Positions 48,401 to 60,400 of a stretch of DNA of 64,000 nt are shown one piece after another. The notes under the pieces were generated by a model that was not told the origin of the DNA, searched no databases, and worked only from the letters and a program-made list of their open reading frames with translations. Position numbers and translations under genes: made by a program. Source of the DNA: Geotrypetes seraphini (taxonomy: Eukaryota; Chordata; Amphibia; Gymnophiona; Dermophiidae); NCBI RefSeq assembly GCF_902459505.1, contig NC_047094.1, forward strand, positions 26,335,241 to 26,399,240, given 5' to 3'. Positions within the stretch are counted from its first letter, which is position 1. Every line of letters begins with the position of its first letter.

Positions 48401-51400
48401 ATAAAAAATATATATAGTAATAAAAACATTATGAAGAAACAGCAAATTACATGTAAAAGTTTAAAAATATAAATGCAAAACAACATATTCTTTAATGAAC
48501 AGAACATAAAGGATAAAAATGAATAATGACCAATATCATATAAATTTATCATATGGGCAGCAAAAAGATCACATTTCCCCCCAACTTCTCCCAGAGGTAG
48601 CCTCTGCTCCTTGTTCCACAGCAAATCCTCCAGCCCAAGACTGCTTGAAGGAGCTGCTAATTAACCGAAGGGCACTTGAGGGGTCTCAGAAGAAGGGGAA
48701 AGCTGCTAAGTAGGTTTTTCAGTGCTTTAATAACCAAAATAATGCAACTACTCTCTGACCCTTGGATACTCTGTAGGCCTGTCCACACCATGCTTCCCTG
48801 TTTTCCATGGCTTCTATCAATTGCTTGATGTTCATTCCTGTGTCATTCTTGACGGTATCCAGCCAATGGGCCTTTGATCTCCCCTGCTTTTATCATTGAC
48901 CATTCCGAGTAGCACCTCCTTTTTTAGTGAATTCACCCTCATCACATGTCCAAAATAGGTCAGTTTCTGTCTGGTAATCTTGCCTTCCGGGGATAATTCC
49001 TAACATTCTATTTGCTTTCGTAGCAGCCACTGAACACTGAGCTGAGGGTTTCATCATATCCTCAACAATGACACCTAGATCTTTTTCCCGGCAGTGACTC
49101 CTAACACAGAACCCAGGTTGAAGCTTGTGCAGGGAGCGGCGCAGGGCCAGGTAGCAACGCGGAAAACTCGCTCCTGCCGATACACCGCTGGACCACCAGG
49201 ATTTAAAATGGTGCGGGGGGGGGGGGGGGGGGAACACGGAAATACCATAACGATGGGCATTCTTAGACCGGGGGTGGGGGGGGGTGTAAAAACATGGAAA
49301 TACCACAGCGAGGGGGAGGGATGTGGGACAGGGTACGCCATTTGGTTCAGAATTTCTTTCCCTTGGTTTTTCCTCCTCTACACTTAGGTGCATCTTATGG
49401 TCAGGCGCATCTTATGGAGCGAAAAAAAAAAAGCAAATAAATATGGCTACTCCTCAAACCTGCCTGTTGCTCTGTTAAGAATACCCTTAATACCTGAAGC
49501 TGTCATACAGCCTGGTATCCCTTGTCATTTCATATTTAGGGGGAAAGGGGAATGCAACCACTGGGGGATTAAGGAAGCTACTACTACTTATCACTTATAT
49601 AGCGCTGAAAGGCGTACACAGCGCTGATCATTTTAACATTTATAGACAGTCCCTACTTGGAAGAGCTTACAATCTAACTTGGACAGACAGACACGACATA
49701 TAGGGTTGAGGGTGCAACCTGGACAAGTACCAGGTCTAAATAATAAAAATCCATCTTTTTAGACATCCCCCTTCCCCTTCTGTTACTGGAGTTAGATGTC
49801 CATATTTTGAACCTTCCCTAGTCCTACCCAAACCACGCCCCCTTGCAATATGGACGTACTGCAGTGTTCGACATCCACAACCCGTCTTTGTAAAATTGGG
49901 ATTTGGATGTCCATGCAGTAAGTACACCTAAATGAATATGAGGCCCTTAAGAGGCTGTCACCTGAAACTATGAGTGGCCAGCTGCATCCAATTCAGGCTG
50001 CCAATACCTGCTTTGGCGGCTTGTGTCTGTTGTACTCCTCGCCCCACAACTTCGCTTCCATCTGAAGCCGGACATCCTCGAAATACACATCCCTGTCCAC
50101 CGTCTCTATGTAATGCTTTGCCACGTAGTTGGAGGCTCCCTTCCACTGCAGCTTGTGGGAAAAATTGGAGAGTTTTTTCCTGGTGGAGGGGGGGGGAAAG
50201 GAAGAGAAGGGGGGGAGAAAGAAAACCACCCTTTTAACCAGAAAATACAGGATTGCTTTTGCACAAGCAAAGACAAACAACTCTCCCTCCATATTTGCGG
50301 TTTTGGGATTCGCAAAATCAGTTATTTGCGGGTCTCAAAACAAGCAGCCTCCCTCCCGCCTCCACAGCTTACCTTTAAAGCCCTGGTGGTGCAGTGGTGA
50401 AGTGGGGCGGGAGGGATATTCCTATGCACCTGCCCAGGGCAGATCCGCTATAAAAAATGGCTGCCTCAAGGTCCCGCATTGGTCTCGCGAGTTCCCCCTC
50501 CTGTCCCGCTTCACCACCAGGGCTTAAAAGGTAAGCTGTGGAGGGGTCCGGCAGGCAGGAGGGAGTTGGAGTGGGGGCCCTAAAGTTATTCGTGATTTTT
50601 TTGGTGTTCGCAAAGGGGCTGTTCCCCTAACCCCTGCAAATACATAGGGAGACCTGTATTAATATATCACACACACATCTCCTCGATACCCAAGAAAGAT
50701 TATCTGTTTTTTTGTTGTTGTTTTTTTAAACTTTGCTGCTACATGTAGTGGTAAAATAACATGTCTGGTCTTGCATTATTCAGTAGACAACATGCATGAA
50801 ATTCACCAGCATTGACTGGTTTCAGTTTTGCCTTTACCCACTTCCCCTTGAGGAACAGGCATATAAAGTTTTTGACAAGACTGCTGCTCAGTTTAATCCT
50901 GCTCAGATCCGGTGCAGCGACAGTATGGACTCTTTATCAGAGCCTTACAGAAAGCACCACAGTGACATGGTGCAGCATACACAGCCAGGGAAGCTCGAAA
51001 GAGAATGACACAGGGACAAATTTTGTCTCTGTCCCTGCGGGAACTCAGTTTCCCGTACTCTTCCCGCGAGTTCTGTCCCTGTCCCATTCCTAAAAGCTCT
51101 GTCCTCATCTGCACAAGTCTCGAACACTTTAAACTCGTGAAGTGCTCAAGGCTTGTGCGATTAAGGTAAGGTAACCTGGCAAGAGCAGCTGGAGAGGCAG
51201 AAAAAAAAAAAAAAAAAAAATCAATCACATGGTGTATATGTATCTCGCCTTCCAGCTGCAATAGCAGATACCTCCTGGTCATAAGACCGTACTGTGCACA
51301 AACACAAAGCCATGTCCCCTGGCCCTGTATAACCTGTTCCATACCCAGAACAACACACTTTGTTCCAATAGAGAGCCAGAGAGGCGCCTAGTTTCCAAAT

Positions 51401-54400
51401 CTCCCTCCAAGTGCGCTGGTTCTTATTTTCAGATCACTGGTTTCCCTGCAACAAGGCACTGCCAATGAAACCACATGATCAGACACTCTGGTGCCTAAAG
51501 GCAAAATGTCCACCGTTTCCTTCCTGCCCATTGTCCCCAATTCAGAGAATAACAGATTAGAGATTGTCACGGGGACAAATTTGTCCCCATCTCTGAAAAA
51601 ACTCAATTTCCCCATCCAATCCCCACATCCAATCCCTGTCCAATCCCCACATCCAATCCCTGTCCCTGCCCCATTCCTGTAAGCTCTGCCTTAACCGCAT
51701 AAGCCTCGAACATTTATGATTTTAAAGTGTTTGAGGCTTGTGCAGATGAGGACGGAGCTTAGGCATTGGTGGAATGAGGCATTATGACATCACAATCTGA
51801 GCTGTACTTATGCTTTTAAAGTGTTTGAGGCTTGTGTAGATGAGTACGGAGCTTGCAGGAATGGGGCAGGAACAGGAAAAGAACTCTCCGGGATGGGAAA
51901 ATGAGTTTCTGCGGGGACAGAGAAAAATTTGTCCCCGTGTCATTCTCTAATATGTAGTCCTGCGAAATAAGTCTTTTCTTCATAAAAATTCTAAAAAATT
52001 ACCCCTGCAATTTCCCAGCCATGGTACGCCCTCACCTGGAGTACTGCATCCAGCACTGGTCGCCATACATGAAGAAGGACACGGTACTACTCGAAAGGGT
52101 CCAGAGAAGAGCGACTAAGATGGTTAAGGGGCTGGAGGAGCTGCCGTACAGCAAAAAGTTAGAGAAACTGGGCCTCTTCTCCCTCGAACAGAGGAGACTG
52201 AGAGGGGACATGATTGAAACATTCAAGGTACTGAAGGGGATAGACTTAGTAGATAAGGACAGGTTGTTCACCCTCTCCAAGGAAGGGAGAATGAGAGGGC
52301 ACTCTCTAAAGTTGAAAGGGGATAGATTCCGTACAAACGTGAGGAAGTTCTTCTTCACCCAGAGAGTGGTAGAAAGCTGGAACGCTCTTCCAGAGGCTGT
52401 TATAGGGGAAAACACCCTCCAAGGATTCAAGACAAAGTTAGACAAGTTTCTGCTGAACAAGAACGTGCGCTGGTAGGGCTAGTCTCAGTTAGGGTGCTGG
52501 TCTTAGACCAGAGGGCCGCCGCGTGAGCGGACTGCTGGGCATGATGGACCACTAGTCTTACTCAGCAGTGGTAATTCTTATGTACTTCTAATCAGTGTCC
52601 CCTGGGCTGACAACTCTCATGAGGACTATTGAAGTCATTTCAGATCGCTAACAGCATTCATAGACATTGTCATGTCTTGCAACTACATCAGATATTTCAG
52701 GAAAATCCATGCTTAGCGTACACGCGGGGGAGAAATTTGTCAGACCATCTGGTCACCTCAGATTACAGGACAAGGACTCAGTTTTTGGAAAATATGGACA
52801 CTCATTCAACCCATACGGGTCATCATGGACCTTGTGGCCACTGTTCAGTATGTGACACTTCTCACGTGGGGAACCAATGGACTCACCCTATTACAGGTAA
52901 TGTTTATAGATTGAGATCAAACACGTCTTGTTCCTCCATGTTTGTAGTTTATGTAATCACAAGTCCCTGTGGCCAAATTTACGTGCGATGTACGACAAGA
53001 AACATTAGGAAAAGATTAATTGAACATTGAAGTTGTTTAATTACTCAGAAAATGTCAGCTCTAAGTCTAATAGATGCTGGCATTGTCATCTTGAAGCAGG
53101 GACATTAGATCATCTTTTATTCTATTGTCCATTCATATTAACATTTTGGAAATCAATTTGGCCCCAAATCAATAGGATGTTAGAAAATCCTGTAGCCTTG
53201 ACATACGATACAATTCTATTTGGTACTGCAATGAGATCTCAAAGTCAAATTTCATCAAATAACAACAAACTTTTATTTATAATGACTGGAATAGCAGTAC
53301 AACAAATTACACACAATTGGAAAAATTGTGACAGATTGAACTATAATTTTTGGTGGAACTCAGTTTGCCATATATATAAAATGGAACATACATTTGCAAC
53401 ACAAAAAGGATATATGGATAAATTCAAAAAGATTTGGGGACCATTAACAAAATATTGTAATAATTGAATTTCATTTTCCCATAATAAGAAAATAGTTAAA
53501 GAAGAAAGGGAGGGAGGGGATATGGGAGGGGGATTTATACTCTTTATTATAAATTATAAATAAAATATTATTAATAGATGGTATTCTTACATGAAAACAA
53601 TATAATAAAGGGAGGGGAAAAAGGTTAATAATTTAAAAAATAATTGATAAAATCATTACAATATATATGTTGCATAACTTTATAAGAAAAATAATTACAG
53701 TTATATGATATATAAAATCATAAGAAATATAAGATAAGAAATGTTATGTATAAAATACATTATAGAAATATCAAGTGTATTATTAAGATAATTGTATGAA
53801 AATTTATGACACTTGTTGTTAAATGAAAAAAAATCAATAAAAAAACTTAAACAAAAAAAAAAAAAAGAAAATGTCAGCCCCTATGGTGACTCATAACGTT
53901 ATTCGCAATCATTCCTTTTCTCAACTTCACTGGTGTGTTTTAGAACAAATTCCCACCAGTTTTAATGGCGATAAGAACTCCCGTTTACTTACACGTGAAA
54001 ATTACTGGATTTTTCATCTAAAAGTCTTTCCCCCTTTGGGACATAATAAGAATGTGGACCGGTGTTTCTCAACATGATTATATTCAGATTTCAAATATCT
54101 CCTTTTTTTCATGTTCATGCTATTTCAAGCATCAAAATCAGGGTTATGTTCCTGTGGAATTTCTGCTTGTTTAAATAAAGTTGCATCGATGACATCATCA
54201 TTGTTCAGTCGCCATTACTGTTTTTTTTTTTTTTTTTTTTAACTTGAAAATCTTTATTAAAAGTTTTGTATTATACAAGCAAAATATGGATATCAAGGCT
54301 CAAGCACTCCATAGTATTGAACAAAAGACAACAGTCTCAGAAATCACAATACAGCAAAAGAAAACATCATTGCCAAACAGATATCCCCTGCAATGAATCA

Positions 54401-57400
54401 CAAATCCCCCCACCCCTCCCAAGAAAACTGAAATATACAAAGCGGACACCCCCCTGTTGTTCCTTCAGGAAGTTATCCCCACAACAACAATCCCCCCAAA
54501 CCCCCCAGCCCCAGTAAACTTAAACCAAAGTATCAATCTTGTCCATAATAACAGTCCAAGTTCGCATAGATGAAAAGTAGTGCCCATGACGTTTAGCAAT
54601 TGATAGTTCCATGGTACACAATTGATGAAACTGCAAATACCATTCTAACATAATAGGTGCCTCAGATCTTTTCCAGGATTTAGCAATTAAACATCTAGCT
54701 GCAGCCAATCCCCACCTGCGGAGTTTAGTTTGCCAAGTGTGTTCCACTGGCACCAACGGGAGCACAATTTGTAACAATTGGGATAAACAGCCAACAACCT
54801 GTTTCCAAAAGATTTGTAAAGGAAGACAATCCCACCAAATATGCAAAAAGGTGCCAACGGCCCCCCCACACCTCCAACACATTGCAGAAGATCTCGGAAA
54901 CATTTTATGTAACCTAGCAGGGGTATAATACCACCTGGTAAACACCTTGTAGGCATTCTCCTGTATAAGAACACAAGAGGATGCCTTGCCCACCTCAAGA
55001 CAAAGTTGGGTCCACTCCCTCTCCGAGAAAGAACACCCCAAGTCCCGTTCCCAAAGACCTTTGTATTTAGGGTGGAAAACAACCGAGCCCCTAAAATATT
55101 GATAGATAACTGAAATGGGTTTGGGCAGGTTACGAAGTGTAAGCCACAAATGTTCCAAGGGAGCCCTCGTCCTGATCGGTTCCCCAGTCCAGCCCTGTGA
55201 TTGAATAAAATGTCGGGTTTGGGAGTAAGCTAAAAAATCCCCCTTAGGCAAAGCTGCACACTTCCGAAAAGCCTCAAAGGACACCAGGATCCCCCTATGA
55301 AGGGCATCCGAGAACGTCCGGAGTCCCTGACGTTCCCAGCGCTGAAAAACCGAGCTCTCCCTACCCGCCGGAAAAGATGGTTCATCCCCCAACGCCCCCA
55401 GCAGCGAAGGCACCATCCCTGCTCCCCATTTCTTCCGCGTCTCCCACCACATCCGCAAAAGGTGCGTCAAAATTGGGTTTCTCAAAGTTCTAAAAACCAC
55501 CCGTGCAGATAAAGAGGACCAAATCAAGGTTCGTAAAACCCGGGTACCCATTAATTGCTGTTCCAATTGTACTACACATTTTTGTTCCGCTATATCCCAA
55601 TCCAACAAAATTCGCAATTGTGCAGCCCTATAATACCAGAACAAATTGGGAAGTGCTCGTCCCCCAGATTCACGGGGCAGCCACAAACACTGACGAGAGA
55701 TCCGAGGCGGTTTCCCCTTCCATATAAACCGGAAGAAGAGAGCATGAAGTTCTTTTAACACCCCAGTCGGGAGCGGTATAGGCAGTGTTTGAAAAAGAAA
55801 TAATAAACGAGGCAAAATATTCATTTTAATAACCGCTATCCGTCCCCACCAAGACAACCACAGCCCAGACCACCGCTGCAAGTCCCCCTTAATTTGCCTA
55901 ATAATGGGGGTATAATTTAAAGTGTACAGTTGAGACAGATCCCGAGAGATATAGATCCCCAAATATTTCAGCGCCCCAGAAGCCCAACGAAACGGGAATC
56001 TCCCCGACAGTCTCCTCTCGTCATCGGCAGTCAAGGTGATCCCCATCAATTCCGACTTATCCGGATTAACCGTAAAACCAGACACCACACCAAATTCAGC
56101 AAAAATGTCTAACAAGATAGGGAGGGAAAGTTCAGGGTCACGCACATATAACAAAACATCATCAGCAAATAACGCAAGCCGATGTTCCTGAGCCCCGATC
56201 CATAAACCCCTCATGTCTGGATGTTCACGTATGTGGATAGCTAAGGGTTCAATAGACAGTGCAAACAAAAGCGGAGAGAGAGGGCACCCCTGACGTGTAC
56301 CCCGTTCAATTGAAAAAAACTCTGTGTAGTCCCCATTCACCCTAATAGTCGCCCTCGGTGACCGGTAGAATGCTCGCACCCAAGCCAGAAAGAAATCCCC
56401 ACACCCCGTCCGCTCCATGACCTGCCATAAAAAGTCCCAACCCACCTGATCAAAAGCTTTCTCCGCATCAACTGCTAAGAGAGCTACTTTATCCAAAGTG
56501 TGCTGCGCCTCCCAGAGAAGATGCAGCGTTCTTCGGATATTGTCCCCAACCTGACGTCTTTGAATAAACCCCGATTGATCCATATGAATCAGGCTAGGCA
56601 AGCATTTCCCCAGCCTGAGGGCCAAAACTTTAGCCAAAATTTTTGCATCGGTGTTCAATAAAGAAATGGGCCGATATGCACCACAACTATCAGAATCTCT
56701 CCCCGGTTTAAGCAATACCGAAATACCCGCGTCCCCCATCGATGGCGGGAGTGAATTCCCTTCCCTCACCCCATTAATAACCCGTACCAATAGAGGAGCT
56801 AGATGGACCCGATACTGTTTGTAAAAACTATTAGTGTACCCATCTAAACCCGGGGACTTTCCCAATTTCAGCCTGGTGATCACCCCCAGTACCTCCCCCA
56901 AGGAAACAGGACTATTAAGATATCCTATATCCGAGTCTCCCAGGCATGGCAACGTCACTTTATCTAAATACGCCGTGATAGAGTCCAAGTGTACCCCCTC
57001 CACTTTCCCATATAAGTTGGTGTAGTAGGAAAGAAAAACCTTCTTAATGGTCCCATCAGTACACTGCATTTTCCCCTCCATATCCCTAATTCGGGTAATA
57101 GCGGTTCTGGCTTGTTTCAATTTAATGTATCGAGCAAGTCGCGAGCCCGCTTTATTGCTATATTCATATATCGTCTGGCGCAATCTTAGTCTATAAAAAT
57201 CAATCTCTTCCATCTGTAGAAGAGAAAGTTCATGTCGCGCTCTCAGTAGCCGTGCAAACACTTCTGGGTCAGGAGAGCACTGATGTTGCCTCCCCAAAGA
57301 TATCAAAGTCTCCCGAAGGGATATAGTTCTACGCTCCCGCTGTCGCTTAAGGCGCGTCCCCCATTTAATAAAGACCCCACGGATCACAGCCTTAAGGGCA

Positions 57401-60400
57401 TCCCACAATATGGAGTCACCCACCTCGCCATTATCATTGTCATGTAGATAATTGGTAATAGCCTCTCCCACCTCCCTGTCCACCTCTGTATGCTTTAACA
57501 GTGATTCATTAAGCCTCCAAAAGGTCCGATGATGCCCCACATCCCAACAGCCTTCACAAGCTATCCAGACAGGCGCATGATCAGAGATATGTTTAGCTTC
57601 AATTTCAGCAGTTCTGATTCCCCCCCATTGATTACGATGAGTCCAGATACTGTCAATCCTAGCATAAGAACCATGAACAGATGAATAATGGGTATATGCC
57701 CTCTGGGAAGGGTGATGCAAGCGCCAACTGTCAATCAAGCCCAAGGAGGACATCAGGGCAAGAAAAGCCTTTCGAGAAGCTCGGGACGATGATCGAAGTC
57801 CTCCCCGGGAGTGATCCAGCAGCACATCCGGAGTGACATTAAAATCCCCCCCCCAAATATACAGACCCCCTAACAAAATTGACTAAATCATCTGTAAGAG
57901 AACCATAGAAGGCCGCCTGACCCCCATTAGGACCATAAATGTTAATTACAGTGATAGGACGGCCCTGTATTGTACCCTGCAGAGCCAGACACCGTCCCCC
58001 AGAATCTCTATACACCTTCTGAACAGTAAAACCCAATCCCTTTCGGATAAAAATTGCCAGTCCTCCCACCTTCTTAGCAGACTGAACACTTTGATGCGTC
58101 CATACTTGCTCAAAGTAAGAGGATCGCAAGATCCCCACATGTCTGGGTCTCAAATGAGTTTCCTGCAGCATACATATATCCCATTTTAATCTATTCAATT
58201 CACGATATACTATACTACGTTTACCCGGATTGTTTAAACCGTTTACATTCCATGATCCAATAGTAAGAAGTTTACTTTGACTCCCTCCCAACCCCCCCCC
58301 CTCCCCCCATACCCGAAGCTGACCCCCTCAGTGAAGGTCTAGCCAACCCTTAGAAAGTGAAAAGTACCCCAGGCGACTAGCCCAAGCAGCTCCCCATGTC
58401 AACAACACAAAACCAAAATTTGCAGCAAAACAAGCCGCCAGTAAAGCTAAAGAGAAACATCAGAAAGTGCAGAGTCTCTTTCCAAGAATCAGACCGGAGA
58501 TGGCACACCACTCAGCACCTCTCCCAGTCCATGCCAATCAAAGTGGCCTCGTTAAAGAATAGTCTAGATGGTAAGTCCTCTTCATCATCAGGTCCCCTGT
58601 TTAGCTGCTCGCTTGCCAGAGCGCAGAACTGTAGACCAAGCGCCAGGTACTCCCGAAGTACTAGCTGTAGCCGGCGCTGGCACCGTCTCCGGGATATTCA
58701 CACAACCCAGCTCTTTCATAGCTATCCAGGCTTCCGTGACCGTAGCCACCTTTCGAGACCTCCCGTTGACAGTAAGCCAGACTCCAAAGGGGAACAGCCA
58801 CCTGTACTTGTGGCCACCATCCCTCAGCACTTGCGTGACCTCTTTGAACGCCCTGCGCTTCTGTAATGTAGACCATGCTAGGTCCTGGTAGACACCCACT
58901 TCCAACTCTTTCCAACGAAACCGGGGGTGGCGCCGTGCCATCTGCAAAATCTTCTCTTTAAGGGAAAAATCCGCAAAGCAAGCGATGATATCTTTATAGC
59001 CAGGACTTCTCACAGGACCCAAGCTCCAATGCGCTCTCTGTAGTTTAATCTCCTCAGGTATCTCAGCTCCATCCACACCTAGGAGGCTCTGACAAAACTC
59101 CCGCACCACAGTCTTGCAATCACGATACGCCTCCCCCTCCGGGATTCCCTTAAATCGCAGGTTACACCGGCGTGACCTATTCTCCAGATCCTCCACCTGC
59201 GCCTGTAGTTCCTGCAGCTCAGATGTTAAATGGTCTGTGGATTCCTTGACCCCAGTAACTGTGGCAGACAGAGCCTCCACGTGCTCTTCAGAGGCTATCA
59301 CTCTGGCTCCCAACTCCCCCACATCCGCACGGAGCTCCGCCAGGGCAGCTTTCACATCCACTCTCACTCCTACCATTTCATCCTTCAGGTCCTGGAACCA
59401 CGTTTGAAAAGACTTGTGCACCGTCTCACTGAGCTCCCCCGAGATCGCCAAAGTCCCAGCCTCAATCAGCTCTGCCGGCGCCGACGGCCCCGCGGCCATT
59501 TTAAGCGCATCTCCTGCACTCCCCTGTGTCTCACTCGCTGTTTTCTCTCCTCCATCGCCGAAATATTTAAATTTGTCAAGTTTCTTCCGCGTCGCCATGG
59601 CTTCACCCGCGAACCGCGATTTTAATAATAAGCGCGTTTTAGCGCTAGAAGCTGAAAAAGCTCTTTTTCTCACCGGCCCCTACGGAGCTCCCGAGTTAGG
59701 CAGCCATGCGCTGGGATGACGTCACTTCCCTCGCCATTACTGTTTTCTAATGTGTGGGCTGTAGCGATAGTAAAATCTCTTCGAGTACTCACCTCTTACA
59801 TTTAATTTTGAATAGATTTGTTTACCGCCAAGAGCGCACATTGATTTGAAAGACTTCAGTCGGAGGAGGTTCGACTCTTGAAGAAGAAAGCGAAACAGAG
59901 CACTGTCGGGCACACCATGGACTTACCTTAGAGAGTCATGGACTTTTTCAACTTTTTTACACAGATAAGTTGAATATTTTTTGTGTTGAATTCTTATTAT
60001 ATTTATTGCTATACATTGTGCTGGTACACCTTCATTGGACATTCATTATTGAACTTTTAATTTTGAGGACTTATCGTTGAAAGAGAGAGATGAATGAATG
60101 AATTATGAATTTCACATATTTTTTCACTGATTTTGATTAAGTTTTTGATTTGCATGTTATGCAATAGAGACATGATGATGTATTGGGCGAACTCACTCGG
60201 GCTTCAATAGTCCTCATGAGAGTTGTCAGCCCGGGGGACACTGATTAGAAGTACTGAATTGTACTATAGTTCCCTGATACTGAAGTCTCTTACACTTATA
60301 GATTTATCACATAGGAGATCTTTCATAGACATTTTCATTCACCCCCTTCTTCTTGAGTATATGGGAAGAGGTGTCCTCTTCTCCCCATATTGTTTGCTGA

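Larger units (their letters stand above)
54225..59730 (-). mobile_element. Full-length L1-clade LINE
   Basis: Target duplication tcgccattactgtttt lies at 54209-54224 and 59731-59746. The part overlapping the poly(A)/T run is ambiguous, so 12-16 bp are identical. On the minus strand there are a short GC-rich 5' UTR (about 130 bp), intact ORF1, ORF2 with endonuclease, RT and C-terminal Cys domain, and a 3' UTR with poly(A) (54225-54240 as T). ORF2 is open except at a nine-base homopolymer. This is a very young, possibly active copy in an EEF2K intron. Confidence 0.95.
52582..60254 (+). mobile_element. Penelope-like element with GIY-YIG end, carrying two L1 insertions
   Basis: A 53-bp inverted repeat (52582-52634 and 60202-60254, one mismatch seen) bounds the block. 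Its own coding part gives [20 protein letters not shown], a Cys-rich [13 protein letters not shown], and the GIY-YIG type segment [15 protein letters not shown]...IRKRLIEH. This is the endonuclease of Penelope-like elements, and it resumes after the first L1. Without the L1s it is about 1.3 kb, so it is 5' truncated. A degraded hammerhead-like block lies near 59876-59925. Confidence 0.82.

Noticed and set aside
48328-48624. 98-codon hydrophobic minus-strand frame
   Set aside because: It comes from AT-rich Penelope-derived sequence, so the Phe/Ile/Tyr runs reflect base composition and not a membrane protein.
54266-59719. Many plus-strand open frames opposite the full-length L1
   Set aside because: These are antisense shadows of ORF1 and ORF2. 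None has homology-like composition, and the minus-strand frames carry all the L1 motifs.
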